Below are positions 8,695-17,802 of a stretch of DNA of 64,000 nucleotides, piece by piece. The notes under the pieces are model-generated. The model was not told the DNA's origin. It made no database searches and worked only from the letters and a program-made list of their open reading frames with translations. The stretch lies in assembly GCF_001908235.1 (NCBI RefSeq), contig NZ_LGHK01000016.1, positions 167,977-231,976 on the forward strand. The letters are read 5' to 3'. The DNA comes from Bradyrhizobium sp. NAS96.2 (GTDB lineage: Bacteria > Pseudomonadota > Alphaproteobacteria > Rhizobiales > Xanthobacteraceae). Position 1 is the first letter of the stretch. Each line of letters begins with the position of its first letter. The translations under genes and the position numbers were made by a program.

Positions 8695-8747
8695 CGGATC
8701 GCGATCGCCAACGATTTAAGAAAAATCGCGGATCAGGGAGGGGATGT

Positions 8748-10031
8748 ATGAGGCTTCGGTTCAAGGCCACCCACGTCGTGTTGGCCATGCTCTGCGTGAT
8801 GTATTTCATCACCTATGTCGACCGGGTGAACATCGGTACCGCGGCCAGCGATATCCAGAAGGAGCTCGGCCTGTCCAATACCGAGCTCGGCCTGGTGTTC
8901 TCGGCGTTCGCCTATCCGTATCTGCTGTTCCAGGTGATCGGCGGCTGGGTCGGCGATCGCTTCGGGCCGCGCCAGACCCTGTTCTGGTGCGGCATGATCT
9001 GGGCGGCGGCGACCATCATGACCGGCTTTGTCCATGGTCTCGCGGCGCTGTTCGTCGCGCGGTTCGCGCTGGGGTTCGGCGAAGGCGCGACGTTCCCGAC
9101 CGCGACGCGCGCGATGCAGTACTGGACGCCGGCGAGCCGCCGCGGCTTCGCGCAAGGCCTGACGCATTCGTTTGCCCGGCTCGGCAATGCGGTGACCCCG
9201 CCGGCCGTCGCGCTCTTGATCCTCTGGCTGACCTGGCGCGGCGCATTCGTCGTGCTTGGTATCGTCAGTCTGCTGTGGGGGATCGTGTGGGTCTGGTACT
9301 TCCGCAACGAGCCGAAGGATCATGCCTCGATCACCGCGGCCGAACTCGCGACGCTGCCGCCGCGGCCGAAAGGAGAGCGGCCGAAGGTGCCGTGGGGACC
9401 GCTGTTGCAGCGGATGTGGCCGGTGACGCTGACCTACTTCTGCTACGGCTGGTGCCTGTGGCTCTACCTCAACTGGCTGCCGCTGTTCTTCAAGAACAAC
9501 TACAGCCTCGATCTGAAGAACTCGGCCCTGTTCGCATCCGGCGTGTTCTTCGCCGGCGTCGTCGGCGACAGCATCGGCGGCGTCATCTCCGACCGCATCC
9601 TCGAGCGCACAGCCAATGTGCGCCTGGCGCGGCTTAGCGTGACGATCGTGGGCTTCGCAGGTGCGCTGCTGTCGCTGATGCCGATCCTGTTCGTGCACGA
9701 CATCACGGTGGTCGCGCTGTGCCTGTCGGCCGGCTTCTTCTGTGCCGAGCTGGTGATCGGCCCGATGTGGTCGATCCCGATGGATATCGCGCCGAAATAT
9801 TCCGGCACCGCCGCGGGGATCATGAACACCGGCTCGGCCTTCGCGGCCATCGTCTCGCCGCTGGTTGCCGGCTTCGTCATTGACGCCACCGGGAACTGGT
9901 ACCTTCCGTTCCTGATGTCGATGGGCCTGCTGCTGCTCGGCGGTTTCTCGGCATTTCTGATGCACCCCGAACGGCCGTTCGGGCAGGCCGGCGCACCGGT
10001 TGTGCAGGGCAAGGTGGTGGCCGCCGAGTGA
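8748..10031 (+). CDS. MFS transporter, anion:cation symporter type
   Basis: 427 residues with about twelve hydrophobic segments. The N-terminal YVDRVNIGTAASDIQKELG and the D-R-x-G-x-R loop after TM2 (VGDRFGPRQTL), together with RFALGFGEGATFPTATRAM, match the ACS family of the major facilitator superfamily, which carries hexuronates, phthalate, tartrate and similar organic anions with protons. The ATG at 8748 has a strong GGGAGGGG ribosome site directly upstream; a longer in-frame reading would overlap the aminotransferase gene. Its position between two paralogous aminotransferases suggests it imports their substrate or a precursor. Confidence 0.9.
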   Translation: MRLRFKATHVVLAMLCVMYFITYVDRVNIGTAASDIQKELGLSNTELGLVFSAFAYPYLLFQVIGGWVGDRFGPRQTLFWCGMIWAAATIMTGFVHGLAALFVARFALGFGEGATFPTATRAMQYWTPASRRGFAQGLTHSFARLGNAVTPPAVALLILWLTWRGAFVVLGIVSLLWGIVWVWYFRNEPKDHASITAAELATLPPRPKGERPKVPWGPLLQRMWPVTLTYFCYGWCLWLYLNWLPLFFKNNYSLDLKNSALFASGVFFAGVVGDSIGGVISDRILERTANVRLARLSVTIVGFAGALLSLMPILFVHDITVVALCLSAGFFCAELVIGPMWSIPMDIAPKYSGTAAGIMNTGSAFAAIVSPLVAGFVIDATGNWYLPFLMSMGLLLLGGFSAFLMHPERPFGQAGAPVVQGKVVAAE

Positions 10032-10159
10032 AGGCGTGAATCCCGGCCGGAGCGCCGCCGGATATGCATGCCGGACCCTCGCCGGGCGGAGGACAAACCC
10101 GGCGAATAGTGATATGCGAGCGGCTCATCACGACCAAAGCAAGACCGGGAAAGACGCTC

Positions 10160-11356
10160 ATGACCGTGCATACTGGAAGGCATTTTCTGCAGATTCCGGG
10201 ACCGACCAACGTGCCGGACCGGGTGCTGCGGGCCATGGATATGCCGACCATGGATCATCGCGGTGCCGAATTCGCCGAGATCGGCTTTGCCGTGATGTCG
10301 GCGATGCAGCGTGTGTTCCGCACCAAGCAGCCCGTGATCATCTACCCCTCGTCGGGGACCGGCGCCTGGGAAGCCGCGATCGTCAACACGCTGCAGCCCG
10401 GCGACAAGGTCTTGATGTGCGAGACCGGCCAGTTCGCCGTGCTGTGGCACGGCATTGCCGACAAGTTCAAGCTCGACGTCGACTTCATTCCGGGCGACTG
10501 GCGCCACGGCGCCGACCTCGAGCAGATCGAGGCAAAGCTGTCCGCCGACAAGGCGCACAAGATCAAGGCCGTCTGTGTGGTCCATAACGAGACCTCGACC
10601 GCCTGCGTGACCTATCCGCTCAACGTCCGAAAGATCCTCGACACGCTGAAGCATCCGGCGCTCTTGATGGTCGACACCATCTCCGGCCTCGGCTCGCTGG
10701 AATATGAGCATGACGCCTGGGGCATCGACGTCTCGATCGCCGGTTCCCAGAAAGGACTGATGCTGCCGCCCGGCCTCGGCTTCAACGCCGTGTCGGAGAA
10801 GGCGCTGGCGGTGGCGAAGGCCAATCCGGGGATGCGCTCCTATTGGGACTGGCAGGAGGTCATCAACATCAACAAGGCCGGCACCTGGCCGTACACGCCA
10901 GCGACCAACCTTCTGTTCGGCCTGCGCGAGGCGGTGAAGATGCTGGAAGAGGAGGGGCTGGAGAACGTCTTCGCCCGCCACAAGCGCCACAGCAAAGCGA
11001 CGCGCGCAGCGATCAAGGTCTGGGGCCTGGAGACGCAGTGCCAGGAGCAGGGCGCGCATTCGCCGGCACTGACCGCGGTGCGGGTGCCTGATGGCCACGA
11101 CGCCGACCACTTCCGCAAGGTCGTGCTGGATAATTTCGACATGTCGCTCGGCACCGGCCTCAACAAGGTCAAGGGCAAGGTGTTCCGGATCGGACATATC
11201 GGTCACTTCAATGACCTGATGCTTATGGGCACGCTGTCGGGCGTCGAGATGGGGCTTGATTTGGCCAAGGTGCCGCACCGCGGCGGCGGCGTGCTGGCGG
11301 CGATGGAAGTCCTGAAGGGGCGCGACGCCGCGCAGGCCTCCAAGGCCGTCGCTTGA
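10160..11356 (+). CDS. Class V aminotransferase (serine-glyoxylate type), paralogue of the 7492 gene
   Basis: 398 residues, aligning along its whole length with the product of 7492-8694 (same GRHFLQIPGP start, SSGTGAWEAAIVNTL, VVHNETST, SQKGLMLPPGLGFNA). The Schiff-base lysine is K198. I judge the two clearly paralogous from reading them side by side; no identity was computed. The ATG at 10160 matches the paralogue's start; an upstream in-frame start at 10064 lacks support. A crotonase follows 32 bp downstream with its own ribosome site, so the operon is probably aminotransferase-MFS-aminotransferase-crotonase. Confidence 0.88.
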   Translation: MTVHTGRHFLQIPGPTNVPDRVLRAMDMPTMDHRGAEFAEIGFAVMSAMQRVFRTKQPVIIYPSSGTGAWEAAIVNTLQPGDKVLMCETGQFAVLWHGIADKFKLDVDFIPGDWRHGADLEQIEAKLSADKAHKIKAVCVVHNETSTACVTYPLNVRKILDTLKHPALLMVDTISGLGSLEYEHDAWGIDVSIAGSQKGLMLPPGLGFNAVSEKALAVAKANPGMRSYWDWQEVININKAGTWPYTPATNLLFGLREAVKMLEEEGLENVFARHKRHSKATRAAIKVWGLETQCQEQGAHSPALTAVRVPDGHDADHFRKVVLDNFDMSLGTGLNKVKGKVFRIGHIGHFNDLMLMGTLSGVEMGLDLAKVPHRGGGVLAAMEVLKGRDAAQASKAVA

Positions 11357-11388
11357 AATTGAATCGTAAAGAACAGAAGGAGCGAGAC

Positions 11389-12186
11389 ATGAACGCGCCC
11401 GTCGCACCGACCGAAGACCTGATCTACTCCGTCGCGGACGGGATCGCGCGCATCACGTTCAACCGGCCGCAGGCGCGCAACGCGCTGACCTTTGCGATGT
11501 ATGAGCAGATGGCCTCGATCTGCGAAAACATCAATCAGGATCACTCCATCAAGGCGCTGATCCTGACCGGCGCCGGCGACAAGGCGTTCGCCTCGGGCAC
11601 CGACATCTCCCAGTTCCGGGCGTTCAAGACCGCGCAGGACGCGCTGGACTACGAGGCGCGCATCGACCGCGTGCTGGGAACGCTCGAGCAATGCCGCGTG
11701 CCGGTCATCGCGGCGATCGCCGGCGCCTGCACCGGCGGCGGCGCCGGTATTGCCGCATGCTGCGACATCCGCATCGGCACCGAGGCGACCCGGATCGGCT
11801 TCCCGATTGCGCGCACGCTCGGCAACTGCCTCTCGATGTCCAACATCTCGCGGCTGGTGTCGCTGGTCGGTCCGGCGCGGACCAAGGACCTGATCTTCAA
11901 GGCGCGACTCGTCGAAGCGCCGGAAGCGCTGGCGCTCGGGCTGCTGAACGAAGTCGTCCCCGATGTGGAGACGCTGCAGCGCCGCGCCGACGAGACCGCG
12001 AAGCTCGTCGCCGGCCATGCGCCGATCACGTTAGAGGTGACCAAGGAAGCGGTCCGCCGCATCCGCCGCACGCTGTCGCGCGACGAAGGCGAAGACCTGA
12101 TCCTGCGCGCTTACATGAGCGAGGATTTCCGCGAGGGCATGGACGCCTTCCTCAACAAGCGCGCGCCCAACTTCAAGGGCAAGTAG
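11389..12186 (+). CDS. Crotonase-fold protein lacking the usual catalytic glutamates
   Basis: 265 residues. The crotonase fold is evident: ITFNRPQARNALT, the oxyanion-loop region FASGTDI, a glycine-rich ACTGGGAGIAACCDIRIG helix and a C-terminal MDAFLNKRAPNFKGK. Against enoyl-CoA hydratase, the two catalytic glutamates are replaced by G120 (GGGAGI instead of GGGCEL) and I140 (GFPIART instead of GQPEILL). A standard hydratase reaction is therefore unlikely; isomerase, thioesterase or C-C lyase activity using other residues is possible. AAGGAG at 11377-11382 sets the ATG at 11389. It is the last gene of the aminotransferase/MFS operon before a 336-bp gap. Confidence 0.85.
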   Translation: MNAPVAPTEDLIYSVADGIARITFNRPQARNALTFAMYEQMASICENINQDHSIKALILTGAGDKAFASGTDISQFRAFKTAQDALDYEARIDRVLGTLEQCRVPVIAAIAGACTGGGAGIAACCDIRIGTEATRIGFPIARTLGNCLSMSNISRLVSLVGPARTKDLIFKARLVEAPEALALGLLNEVVPDVETLQRRADETAKLVAGHAPITLEVTKEAVRRIRRTLSRDEGEDLILRAYMSEDFREGMDAFLNKRAPNFKGK

Positions 12187-12230
12187 GCGGCCGGCACCGG
12201 GGCTCTTACGGAGGGTGCAACATATTCAGC

Positions 12231-12351
12231 GTCGTCCGGCGAAGGCCGGGACCCATAACCCCAAATGGTCATCGCTGCGCGATGCTGGAATGACGAGTCC
12301 AGCCTACAACTCTTGCTGCGGCGTATGGGTCCCGGCCTTCGCCGGGACGAC
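12231..12351. repeat. Palindromic intergenic repeat element (about 121 bp)
   Basis: Left arm 12231-12257 and right arm 12324-12351 are inverted copies over 27-28 bases, differing by one missing C (GTCGTCCGGCGAAGG against the reverse complement GTCGTCCCGGCGAAGG). The spacer of about 66 bp is unrelated. The element dominates the 336-bp gap 12187-12522 between the crotonase and tctC genes; I see no ORF there. Such long-armed repeats are, from memory, scattered through Bradyrhizobium genomes. It could also act as a terminator or mRNA-stabilising hairpin for the upstream operon. Confidence 0.75.
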
Positions 12352-12522
12352 GATGGTGTATGCGGCCGGCTGCGAGACTCCGTTCGCTCACTCACCTCAT
12401 TCCAAAGTCATACGTCATGCGGCAGTTCGGCGGCTTGAACTCACCTGCATTCTCGGCACAATGACGCCACCCGCCGCTTCGCAGGTTTTGCCAAGCCGAA
12501 CAAATAGATAGGGAAGAAACAC

Positions 12523-13509
12523 GTGGGACAGATTGTGAAAACCACGGCTGCCATCGCGGCCTTGCTGCTGAGCACGCCGGCGTTTGCCGGCTGGGAGCCG
12601 AGCAAGCCGGTCGAGATCGTGGTTGCGGCCGGCGCCGGCGGCGCCTCCGACCAGATGGCGCGGATGATGCAGGCGGCGATCCAGAAGAACAATCTGATGA
12701 AGCAGCCGATGGTGGTGTCGCTGAAGGGCGGTGCATCGGGTGCGGAAGCGCTGATGTACATGAAGTCCAGCGAGGGTGATCCCAACAAGGTGCTGATCGC
12801 CTATTCGCTGATCTACATGCTGCCGCTGTCGGCCAAGATTCCGTTCAACTGGCGCGACTTGACGCCGGTTTCGGTGATCGCACTCGACCAGTTCGTGCTG
12901 TGGGACAACGCGAACGGTCCGAAGACGGTGAAGGAGTTCATCGATGCCGCCAAGGCGGCGAGCGCGCCGTTCAAGATGGGCGGCACCGGCTCCAAGCGCG
13001 AGGATCACGTGCTGACCGTCTTCATGGAGCAGAAGACCGGCGCGAAATTCTCCTATCTGCCGTACAAGTCCGGCGGTGAGGCCGCGACCCAATTGGTCGG
13101 CGGCCACACCGAATCCAACGTCAACAATCCCAGCGAGAACCTCGAGGTCTGGCGCGCCGGCCAGGTTCGCGCGCTCTGCGTGTTCGACAAGGAGCGGATC
13201 TCCTACAAGACCAAGGTCACCGACACGCAGTCCTGGAACGACATCCCGACCTGCAAGGAGGAGGGGCTGGACGTGCAGTATCTGATGCTGCGCGCGATGT
13301 TCCTGCCGGGCAAGGTCACCCAGGAGCAGCAGGCCTTCTATGTCGACCTGTTCCAGAAGGTGACGCAGACGCCTGAGTACAAGGAGTACATGGAGAAGCA
13401 GGCGCTGAAGCCGATCTTCCTCACCGGCAAGGACATGGTCGAGTTCCTCGAGGATGACGACAAGCAGAATGCCTCGCTGATGAACGCGGCGGGTTTTGTC
13501 GCCAAGTAG
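12523..13509 (+). CDS. tctC: Tripartite tricarboxylate transporter substrate-binding protein (TctC/Bug family)
   Basis: 328 residues with a GTG start. A signal peptide is visible (KTTAAIAALLLSTPAFA, likely cut after residue 22), followed by KPVEIVVAAGAGGASDQMARMM, the usual beta-strand and phosphate-loop-like turn of Bug periplasmic receptors. Later landmarks are MGGTGSKREDHVL and LPYKSGGEAATQLVGGHTESNVNNPSE. These proteins bind carboxylates in the periplasm and hand them to the TctAB membrane pair. Here tctB and tctA lie downstream but are separated from tctC by mtnP and mtnA. Confidence 0.9.
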   Translation: MGQIVKTTAAIAALLLSTPAFAGWEPSKPVEIVVAAGAGGASDQMARMMQAAIQKNNLMKQPMVVSLKGGASGAEALMYMKSSEGDPNKVLIAYSLIYMLPLSAKIPFNWRDLTPVSVIALDQFVLWDNANGPKTVKEFIDAAKAASAPFKMGGTGSKREDHVLTVFMEQKTGAKFSYLPYKSGGEAATQLVGGHTESNVNNPSENLEVWRAGQVRALCVFDKERISYKTKVTDTQSWNDIPTCKEEGLDVQYLMLRAMFLPGKVTQEQQAFYVDLFQKVTQTPEYKEYMEKQALKPIFLTGKDMVEFLEDDDKQNASLMNAAGFVAK

Positions 13510-13617
13510 CGGTCGCGGTTTGCGTTCCCTCAGGCTGGAATTGGCTTGCAAGCGGCAGCGGCGCGGTGATTACTGCGCCGCAGTATGGCCGGACGTCCGG
13601 CAAGCCGTGGAGCGATC

Positions 13618-14505
13618 ATGACCAAAGCCGTGACCAAATCCGTCCTTGGGATCATCGGCGGATCCGGCATCTACGATCTGCCGGGCCTGGAAAATGTCCG
13701 CGAGGAGGCGATCGCGAGTCCCTGGGGCGAGCCGTCGGCGCCGCTGCGCCGTGGCGAGATGGCGGGACTGCCGATCGTGTTCCTGCCGCGGCACGGCCCG
13801 GGACACGCGCTGTCGCCGTCCGACATCAACTACCGCGCCAATATCGACGTCCTGAAGCGGGCCGGGGTCACTGACCTCGTCGCGCTGTCCGCGTGCGGCT
13901 CGTTCAAGGAAGAGCTGCCGCCGGGCACGTTCGTGTTGGTCGACCAGTTCGTCGATCGCACCCACAAGCGCGAGAGCTCGTTCTTCGGCAAGGGATGCGT
14001 CGCGCATGTCTCGATGGCGCATCCGGTATCGCCGTTGCTGGCGAAGCATCTCGCCGCCGCAGCCGAGGCCGAGCGCATCGCGTTCGCGCGCGGCGGCACT
14101 TACCTCTGCATGGAGGGGCCGCAATTCTCCTCGCTCGCGGAAAGCCTGACCTACAAGGCTCAGGGCTATTCGGTGATCGGCATGACCAACATGCCCGAAG
14201 CCAAGCTCGCCCGCGAGGCCGAGATCTGCTACGCCAGCGTGGCGATGGTCACCGATTTCGACTGCTGGCATCCGGCGCATGATGCCGTGACGGTGCAGGA
14301 TATCATCCGCGTGCTGAATTCGAACGCCGAGAAGGCAAAGGCGCTGGTCGCGCGTCTGGCGCGGGATTTCCCGCGCGAGCACGAGCCCTGTCCGATCGGC
14401 TCAGACCGCGCGCTGGATACCGCGTTGATCACGGCACCCGCGGCGCGTGACCCGCAGTTGCTTGCCAAGCTCGATGCAGTCGCCGGACGGGTGTTGCGGT
14501 CGTGA
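13618..14505 (+). CDS. mtnP: S-methyl-5'-thioadenosine phosphorylase
   Basis: 295 residues. MtnP cleaves methylthioadenosine with phosphate to adenine and methylthioribose-1-phosphate. Family motifs are plain: LGIIGGSGIYDLPGLE, LPRHGPGHALSPSDINYRANI, ACGSFKEELPPGTFV, CMEGPQFSSLAES and GMTNMPEAKLAREAEICYA, ending with a TDFDCWH segment. The ATG at 13618 is used; an upstream in-frame ATG at 13585 adds eleven poorly conserved residues. mtnA follows after 41 bp, giving the first two steps of methylthioadenosine salvage. Confidence 0.95.
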   Translation: MTKAVTKSVLGIIGGSGIYDLPGLENVREEAIASPWGEPSAPLRRGEMAGLPIVFLPRHGPGHALSPSDINYRANIDVLKRAGVTDLVALSACGSFKEELPPGTFVLVDQFVDRTHKRESSFFGKGCVAHVSMAHPVSPLLAKHLAAAAEAERIAFARGGTYLCMEGPQFSSLAESLTYKAQGYSVIGMTNMPEAKLAREAEICYASVAMVTDFDCWHPAHDAVTVQDIIRVLNSNAEKAKALVARLARDFPREHEPCPIGSDRALDTALITAPAARDPQLLAKLDAVAGRVLRS

Positions 14506-14546
14506 AGAGGTCCTCCAGGGAGCGCGCGACGCGAAAGGCGTAGAGC

Positions 14547-15650
14547 ATGAAGGTCGATGGTCGGCATTTTCGCAGTATCTGGCTTGAGCCCGACGGCTGG
14601 TCGGTCGGCGCGATCGATCAGCGCCGGCTGCCGCACGAATTCATCGTCTCCAAACTCACGACCGCTGATGAGGCCGGCGAGGCAATCAGCTCGATGCTGG
14701 TGCGCGGCGCGCCGCTGATCGGGGCGACCGCGGCCTATGGCATGGCGCTTGCGATGCGCGCCGATGCCTCCGACGCGGCGCTCGACCGTGCCGGCAAGAT
14801 GCTGGCGGCGACCCGGCCGACCGCGATCAATCTGAAATGGGCTGTTGACGAGATGCAGCGCGCGCTCGCGCCACTCGCAGCCTCGGCGCGCGCGGAAGCG
14901 GCCTATGCCCGCGCCCGCGAGATCGCCGATGAGGATGTCGAGATCAACCGCGATATCGGCCGCCACGGGCTTGGACTGATCGAGACGATCGCCGCCACCA
15001 AGAGGCCGGGTGAGCCGGTGAACGTGCTGACGCATTGTAATGCGGGTTGGCTTGCAACCGTCGATTGGGGAACGGCGACATCCCCAATCTATCAGGCGCA
15101 TGACCGCGGCATTGCGGTCCATGTCTGGGTCGACGAGACACGGCCGCGCAATCAGGGCGCTTCGCTCACCGCCTGGGAGCTTGGTCATCACGGCGTGCCG
15201 CACACCGTGATCCCCGACAACACCGGCGGCCATCTGATGCAGCATCGCATGGTTGACCTCGCGATCGTCGGGACCGACCGCGTCGCCGCCAATGGCGACG
15301 TCTGCAACAAGATCGGGACTTATCTGAAAGCGCTGGCGGCACACGACAACGGTGTTCCCTTCTATGTTGCGCTGCCGTCGCCGACCATCGACTTTAGTAT
15401 CGATGATGGTATCAGGCAGATCCCGATCGAGCAGCGCGCGGCCAGTGAGGTCACGCACCTTACCGGGCGTACGGCGGATGGACGGATCGAGACCGTGCGC
15501 GTGGTTCCGGACGGCTCAACGGTCGCCAATTTCGGATTCGATGTCACACCGGCGAGGCTGGTGTCGGGATTGATCACCGAGCGCGGTGTGCTGGGCGCGG
15601 ATCGTGCTGCGCTTGCGAGCGCGTTTCCGGAACGTTCCAAGGTTGGCTGA
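14547..15650 (+). CDS. mtnA: S-methyl-5-thioribose-1-phosphate isomerase
   Basis: 367 residues. MtnA converts methylthioribose-1-phosphate to methylthioribulose-1-phosphate. Visible motifs are [18 protein letters not shown], the catalytic cysteine in [11 protein letters not shown] (C164), and [20 protein letters not shown] with the catalytic aspartate D244. Length and motif order fit bacterial MtnA of the eIF2B-like superfamily. Later methionine-salvage genes (mtnBCDK) or shunt aldolases are not in the window, so the product may feed the DHAP-type shunt known in related alphaproteobacteria. It is followed after 72 bp by tctB. Confidence 0.95.
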   Translation: MKVDGRHFRSIWLEPDGWSVGAIDQRRLPHEFIVSKLTTADEAGEAISSMLVRGAPLIGATAAYGMALAMRADASDAALDRAGKMLAATRPTAINLKWAVDEMQRALAPLAASARAEAAYARAREIADEDVEINRDIGRHGLGLIETIAATKRPGEPVNVLTHCNAGWLATVDWGTATSPIYQAHDRGIAVHVWVDETRPRNQGASLTAWELGHHGVPHTVIPDNTGGHLMQHRMVDLAIVGTDRVAANGDVCNKIGTYLKALAAHDNGVPFYVALPSPTIDFSIDDGIRQIPIEQRAASEVTHLTGRTADGRIETVRVVPDGSTVANFGFDVTPARLVSGLITERGVLGADRAALASAFPERSKVG

Positions 15651-15722
15651 AGGCTGCATTGACGTTGATTGCATCGGCACGCTATCCCAATCGTTGCCTT
15701 CGCAACCCAGACCGTCTCGTCC

Positions 15723-16265
15723 ATGTCCAACACAGAACTTGAGATCGTCGTCGACGATCCGACCGCGCCTGAAGAGAATTCCCCTGCCGTCGTTTCGACC
15801 GGCGTCGTTGACGTCGTCGTGTCGCTGCTGCTGCTCGCGCTCGCAGTGGTGCTCGGCTGGGATAACTGGCGCACCGGCGCATCGTGGGACTCGACCGGGC
15901 CGCAGCCGGGCTATTTCCCGTTCTATCTCTCGGTGATCCTCGGCGCCGCCAGCCTCTATGGCCTGGGCGCCGCCTTCGTCTCGCGCCGGGAGGCTGTCGA
16001 GACCTTTGTCACCCGCGCCCAGTTCCGGCGGGTGATGGCGGTGTTCGTGCCGACCTCCCTGTTCTGCCTGGCCACCCAATATCTCGGCCTTTATGTCGCG
16101 AGCTTCCTCTTGATCGCGGGCTTCATGCGCATCGTCGGCAAGATCGCACTATGGAAGTCGCTGCTGACCGCCTTCATCTTCACCGCGGCGATGTTCGTGA
16201 CCTTCGACGTCGCATTCGATGTCATCATGCCGAAGGGGCCGCTCGAAGCGGCCTTCGGCTACTGA
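15723..16265 (+). CDS. tctB: Tripartite tricarboxylate transporter small membrane subunit TctB
   Basis: 180 residues with four hydrophobic segments (VVSLLLLALAVVLGW; YFPFYLSVILGAASLYGL; VFVPTSLFCLATQYLGLYVASFLL; ALLTAF-like C-terminal pair ending FDVAFDVIMPKGPLEAAFGY). The GPxPGxFPFYL-type sequence and the C-terminal LPKGPL-like end are typical of TctB. It works with TctA to import carboxylates delivered by TctC. The ATG at 15723 is chosen because it begins the conserved soluble N-terminus; the TTG further upstream lacks a ribosome site. Confidence 0.85.
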   Translation: MSNTELEIVVDDPTAPEENSPAVVSTGVVDVVVSLLLLALAVVLGWDNWRTGASWDSTGPQPGYFPFYLSVILGAASLYGLGAAFVSRREAVETFVTRAQFRRVMAVFVPTSLFCLATQYLGLYVASFLLIAGFMRIVGKIALWKSLLTAFIFTAAMFVTFDVAFDVIMPKGPLEAAFGY

Positions 16266-16287
16266 GCGATCGACAGGATTTCGAAAC

Positions 16288-17799
16288 ATGGAAGCCTTCG
16301 GTCTCTTGCTGCACGGCTTTGCCGTCCTGCTGACATGGAAGACGCTGCTGCTGATGATGGTCGGGCTCGTGCTCGGCATCTTCGTCGGCGTGCTGCCCGG
16401 GCTTGGCGGCCCCAACGGCGTCGCAATCCTGCTGCCGCTGACCTTCACGATGGACCCGACGTCGGCCATCGTGATGCTGTCCTGCATCTACTGGGGCGCG
16501 CTGTTCGGCGGCGCCATCACCTCGATCCTGTTCAACATTCCTGGCGAAGCCTGGTCGGTCGCGACCACCTTCGACGGCTATCCGATGGCGCAGCAGGGCC
16601 GGGCGGCGGAAGCGCTCACCGCGGCGTTCACATCGTCATTCATCGGGTCGCTGGTCGCGGTGCTGCTGATTACCTTCCTGGCGCCGATGATCTCGTCGTT
16701 CGCGCTGAAGTTCGGCCCGCCGGAATTCTTCGTGGTGTATCTCCTGACCTTCTGTTCCTTCGTCGGTCTCGGCCGCGAGGCCAAGCACAAGACGGTGATC
16801 TCGATGTCGCTCGGGCTGCTGCTCGCCGGCGTCGGCATGGATACGGTGTCAGGGCAGCTGCGCATGACGTTTGGCTCCGCGGAGCTGTTGCGCGGCATCA
16901 ACTTCCTCGTCGCTGTGATCGGCCTGTTCGGCATCAGCGAGATCCTGCTGACGATGGAGGAGCGGCTGGCGCTGCGCGGACACGCGGCAGGCATCTCGCT
17001 CCGCGTCATGCTGTCGGTATGGAAGGACCTGCCGAAATATTGGGTGACGCTGCTGCGCTCGTCGGTGATCGGCTGCTGGCTCGGGATCACGCCGGGCGGC
17101 GCGATCGCGGCGTCGTTCATGGGTTACAACCTCGCCAAGCGCTTTTCCAAGGATCAGGAGAGCTTTGGCAAGGGGCGCATCGAGGGCGTGTTCGCGCCGG
17201 AGACCGCCGCCCACGCCTCGGGCACCTCGGCGCTGCTGCCGATGCTCGCGCTCGGCATTCCGGGCTCGGGGACTGCTGCGATCCTGCTCGGCGGCCTGAT
17301 GGTGTGGGGCCTCAACCCGGGTCCGCTGCTGTTCGTCGAGCATAAGGACTTCGTCTGGGGCCTGATCGCCTCGATGTATCTCGGCAATGTCGTCGGCCTC
17401 GTGCTGGTGTTGACCACCGTGCCGATCTTCGCCTCGATCTTGCGCGTGCCGTTCGCGGCCGTCGCCCCGATGATCGTGGTGTCCTGCGCGATCGGCGCCT
17501 ACGCGATCCAGAATGCGATGTTCGATATCTGGCTGATGCTGGGCTTCGGCGTCGTCGGTTACGTCTTCAAGAAGATCGGCATCCCGCTGGCGCCGTTCAC
17601 GCTCGCTTTGGTGCTCGGCAGCCGGGCCGAGGACGCGTTCCGCCTCTCGATGATCGGCTCCGGTGGCGACATGAAGGTGTTCTGGTCGAACGGCCTCGTC
17701 GGCACGATCACGACATTGGCGATCGTCCTGCTGTTCTGGCCGGTGATCGATCGGGCCTTTGCCGGCGTCGCGCGTCTGCTGCGGCCGGCAAAGGCGTAG
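16288..17799 (+). CDS. tctA: Tripartite tricarboxylate transporter large membrane subunit TctA
   Basis: 503 residues with about ten to twelve membrane segments. TctA signatures are complete: GLVLGIFVGVLPGLGGPNGVA near the N-terminus, GALFGGAITSILFNIPGEAWSVATTFDGYPMA, and the second-half copy PETAAHASGTSALLPMLALGIPGSGTAAILLGGL. It forms the channel part of the secondary carboxylate transporter. It lies 22 bp after tctB and ends 3 bp before the convergent CoA-transferase stop, leaving no room for a separate terminator. Confidence 0.95.
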   Translation: MEAFGLLLHGFAVLLTWKTLLLMMVGLVLGIFVGVLPGLGGPNGVAILLPLTFTMDPTSAIVMLSCIYWGALFGGAITSILFNIPGEAWSVATTFDGYPMAQQGRAAEALTAAFTSSFIGSLVAVLLITFLAPMISSFALKFGPPEFFVVYLLTFCSFVGLGREAKHKTVISMSLGLLLAGVGMDTVSGQLRMTFGSAELLRGINFLVAVIGLFGISEILLTMEERLALRGHAAGISLRVMLSVWKDLPKYWVTLLRSSVIGCWLGITPGGAIAASFMGYNLAKRFSKDQESFGKGRIEGVFAPETAAHASGTSALLPMLALGIPGSGTAAILLGGLMVWGLNPGPLLFVEHKDFVWGLIASMYLGNVVGLVLVLTTVPIFASILRVPFAAVAPMIVVSCAIGAYAIQNAMFDIWLMLGFGVVGYVFKKIGIPLAPFTLALVLGSRAEDAFRLSMIGSGGDMKVFWSNGLVGTITTLAIVLLFWPVIDRAFAGVARLLRPAKA

Positions 17800-17802
17800 G
17801 CG

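Noticed and set aside
8532..8747. Earlier in-frame start for the MFS transporter
   Set aside because: Would overlap the aminotransferase gene by more than 160 bp, while the ATG at 8748 has a strong ribosome site and begins the conserved N-terminus.
9500..11407. 635-codon open frame on the minus strand
   Set aside because: Overlaps the MFS and aminotransferase genes in antisense; translation shows no family features.
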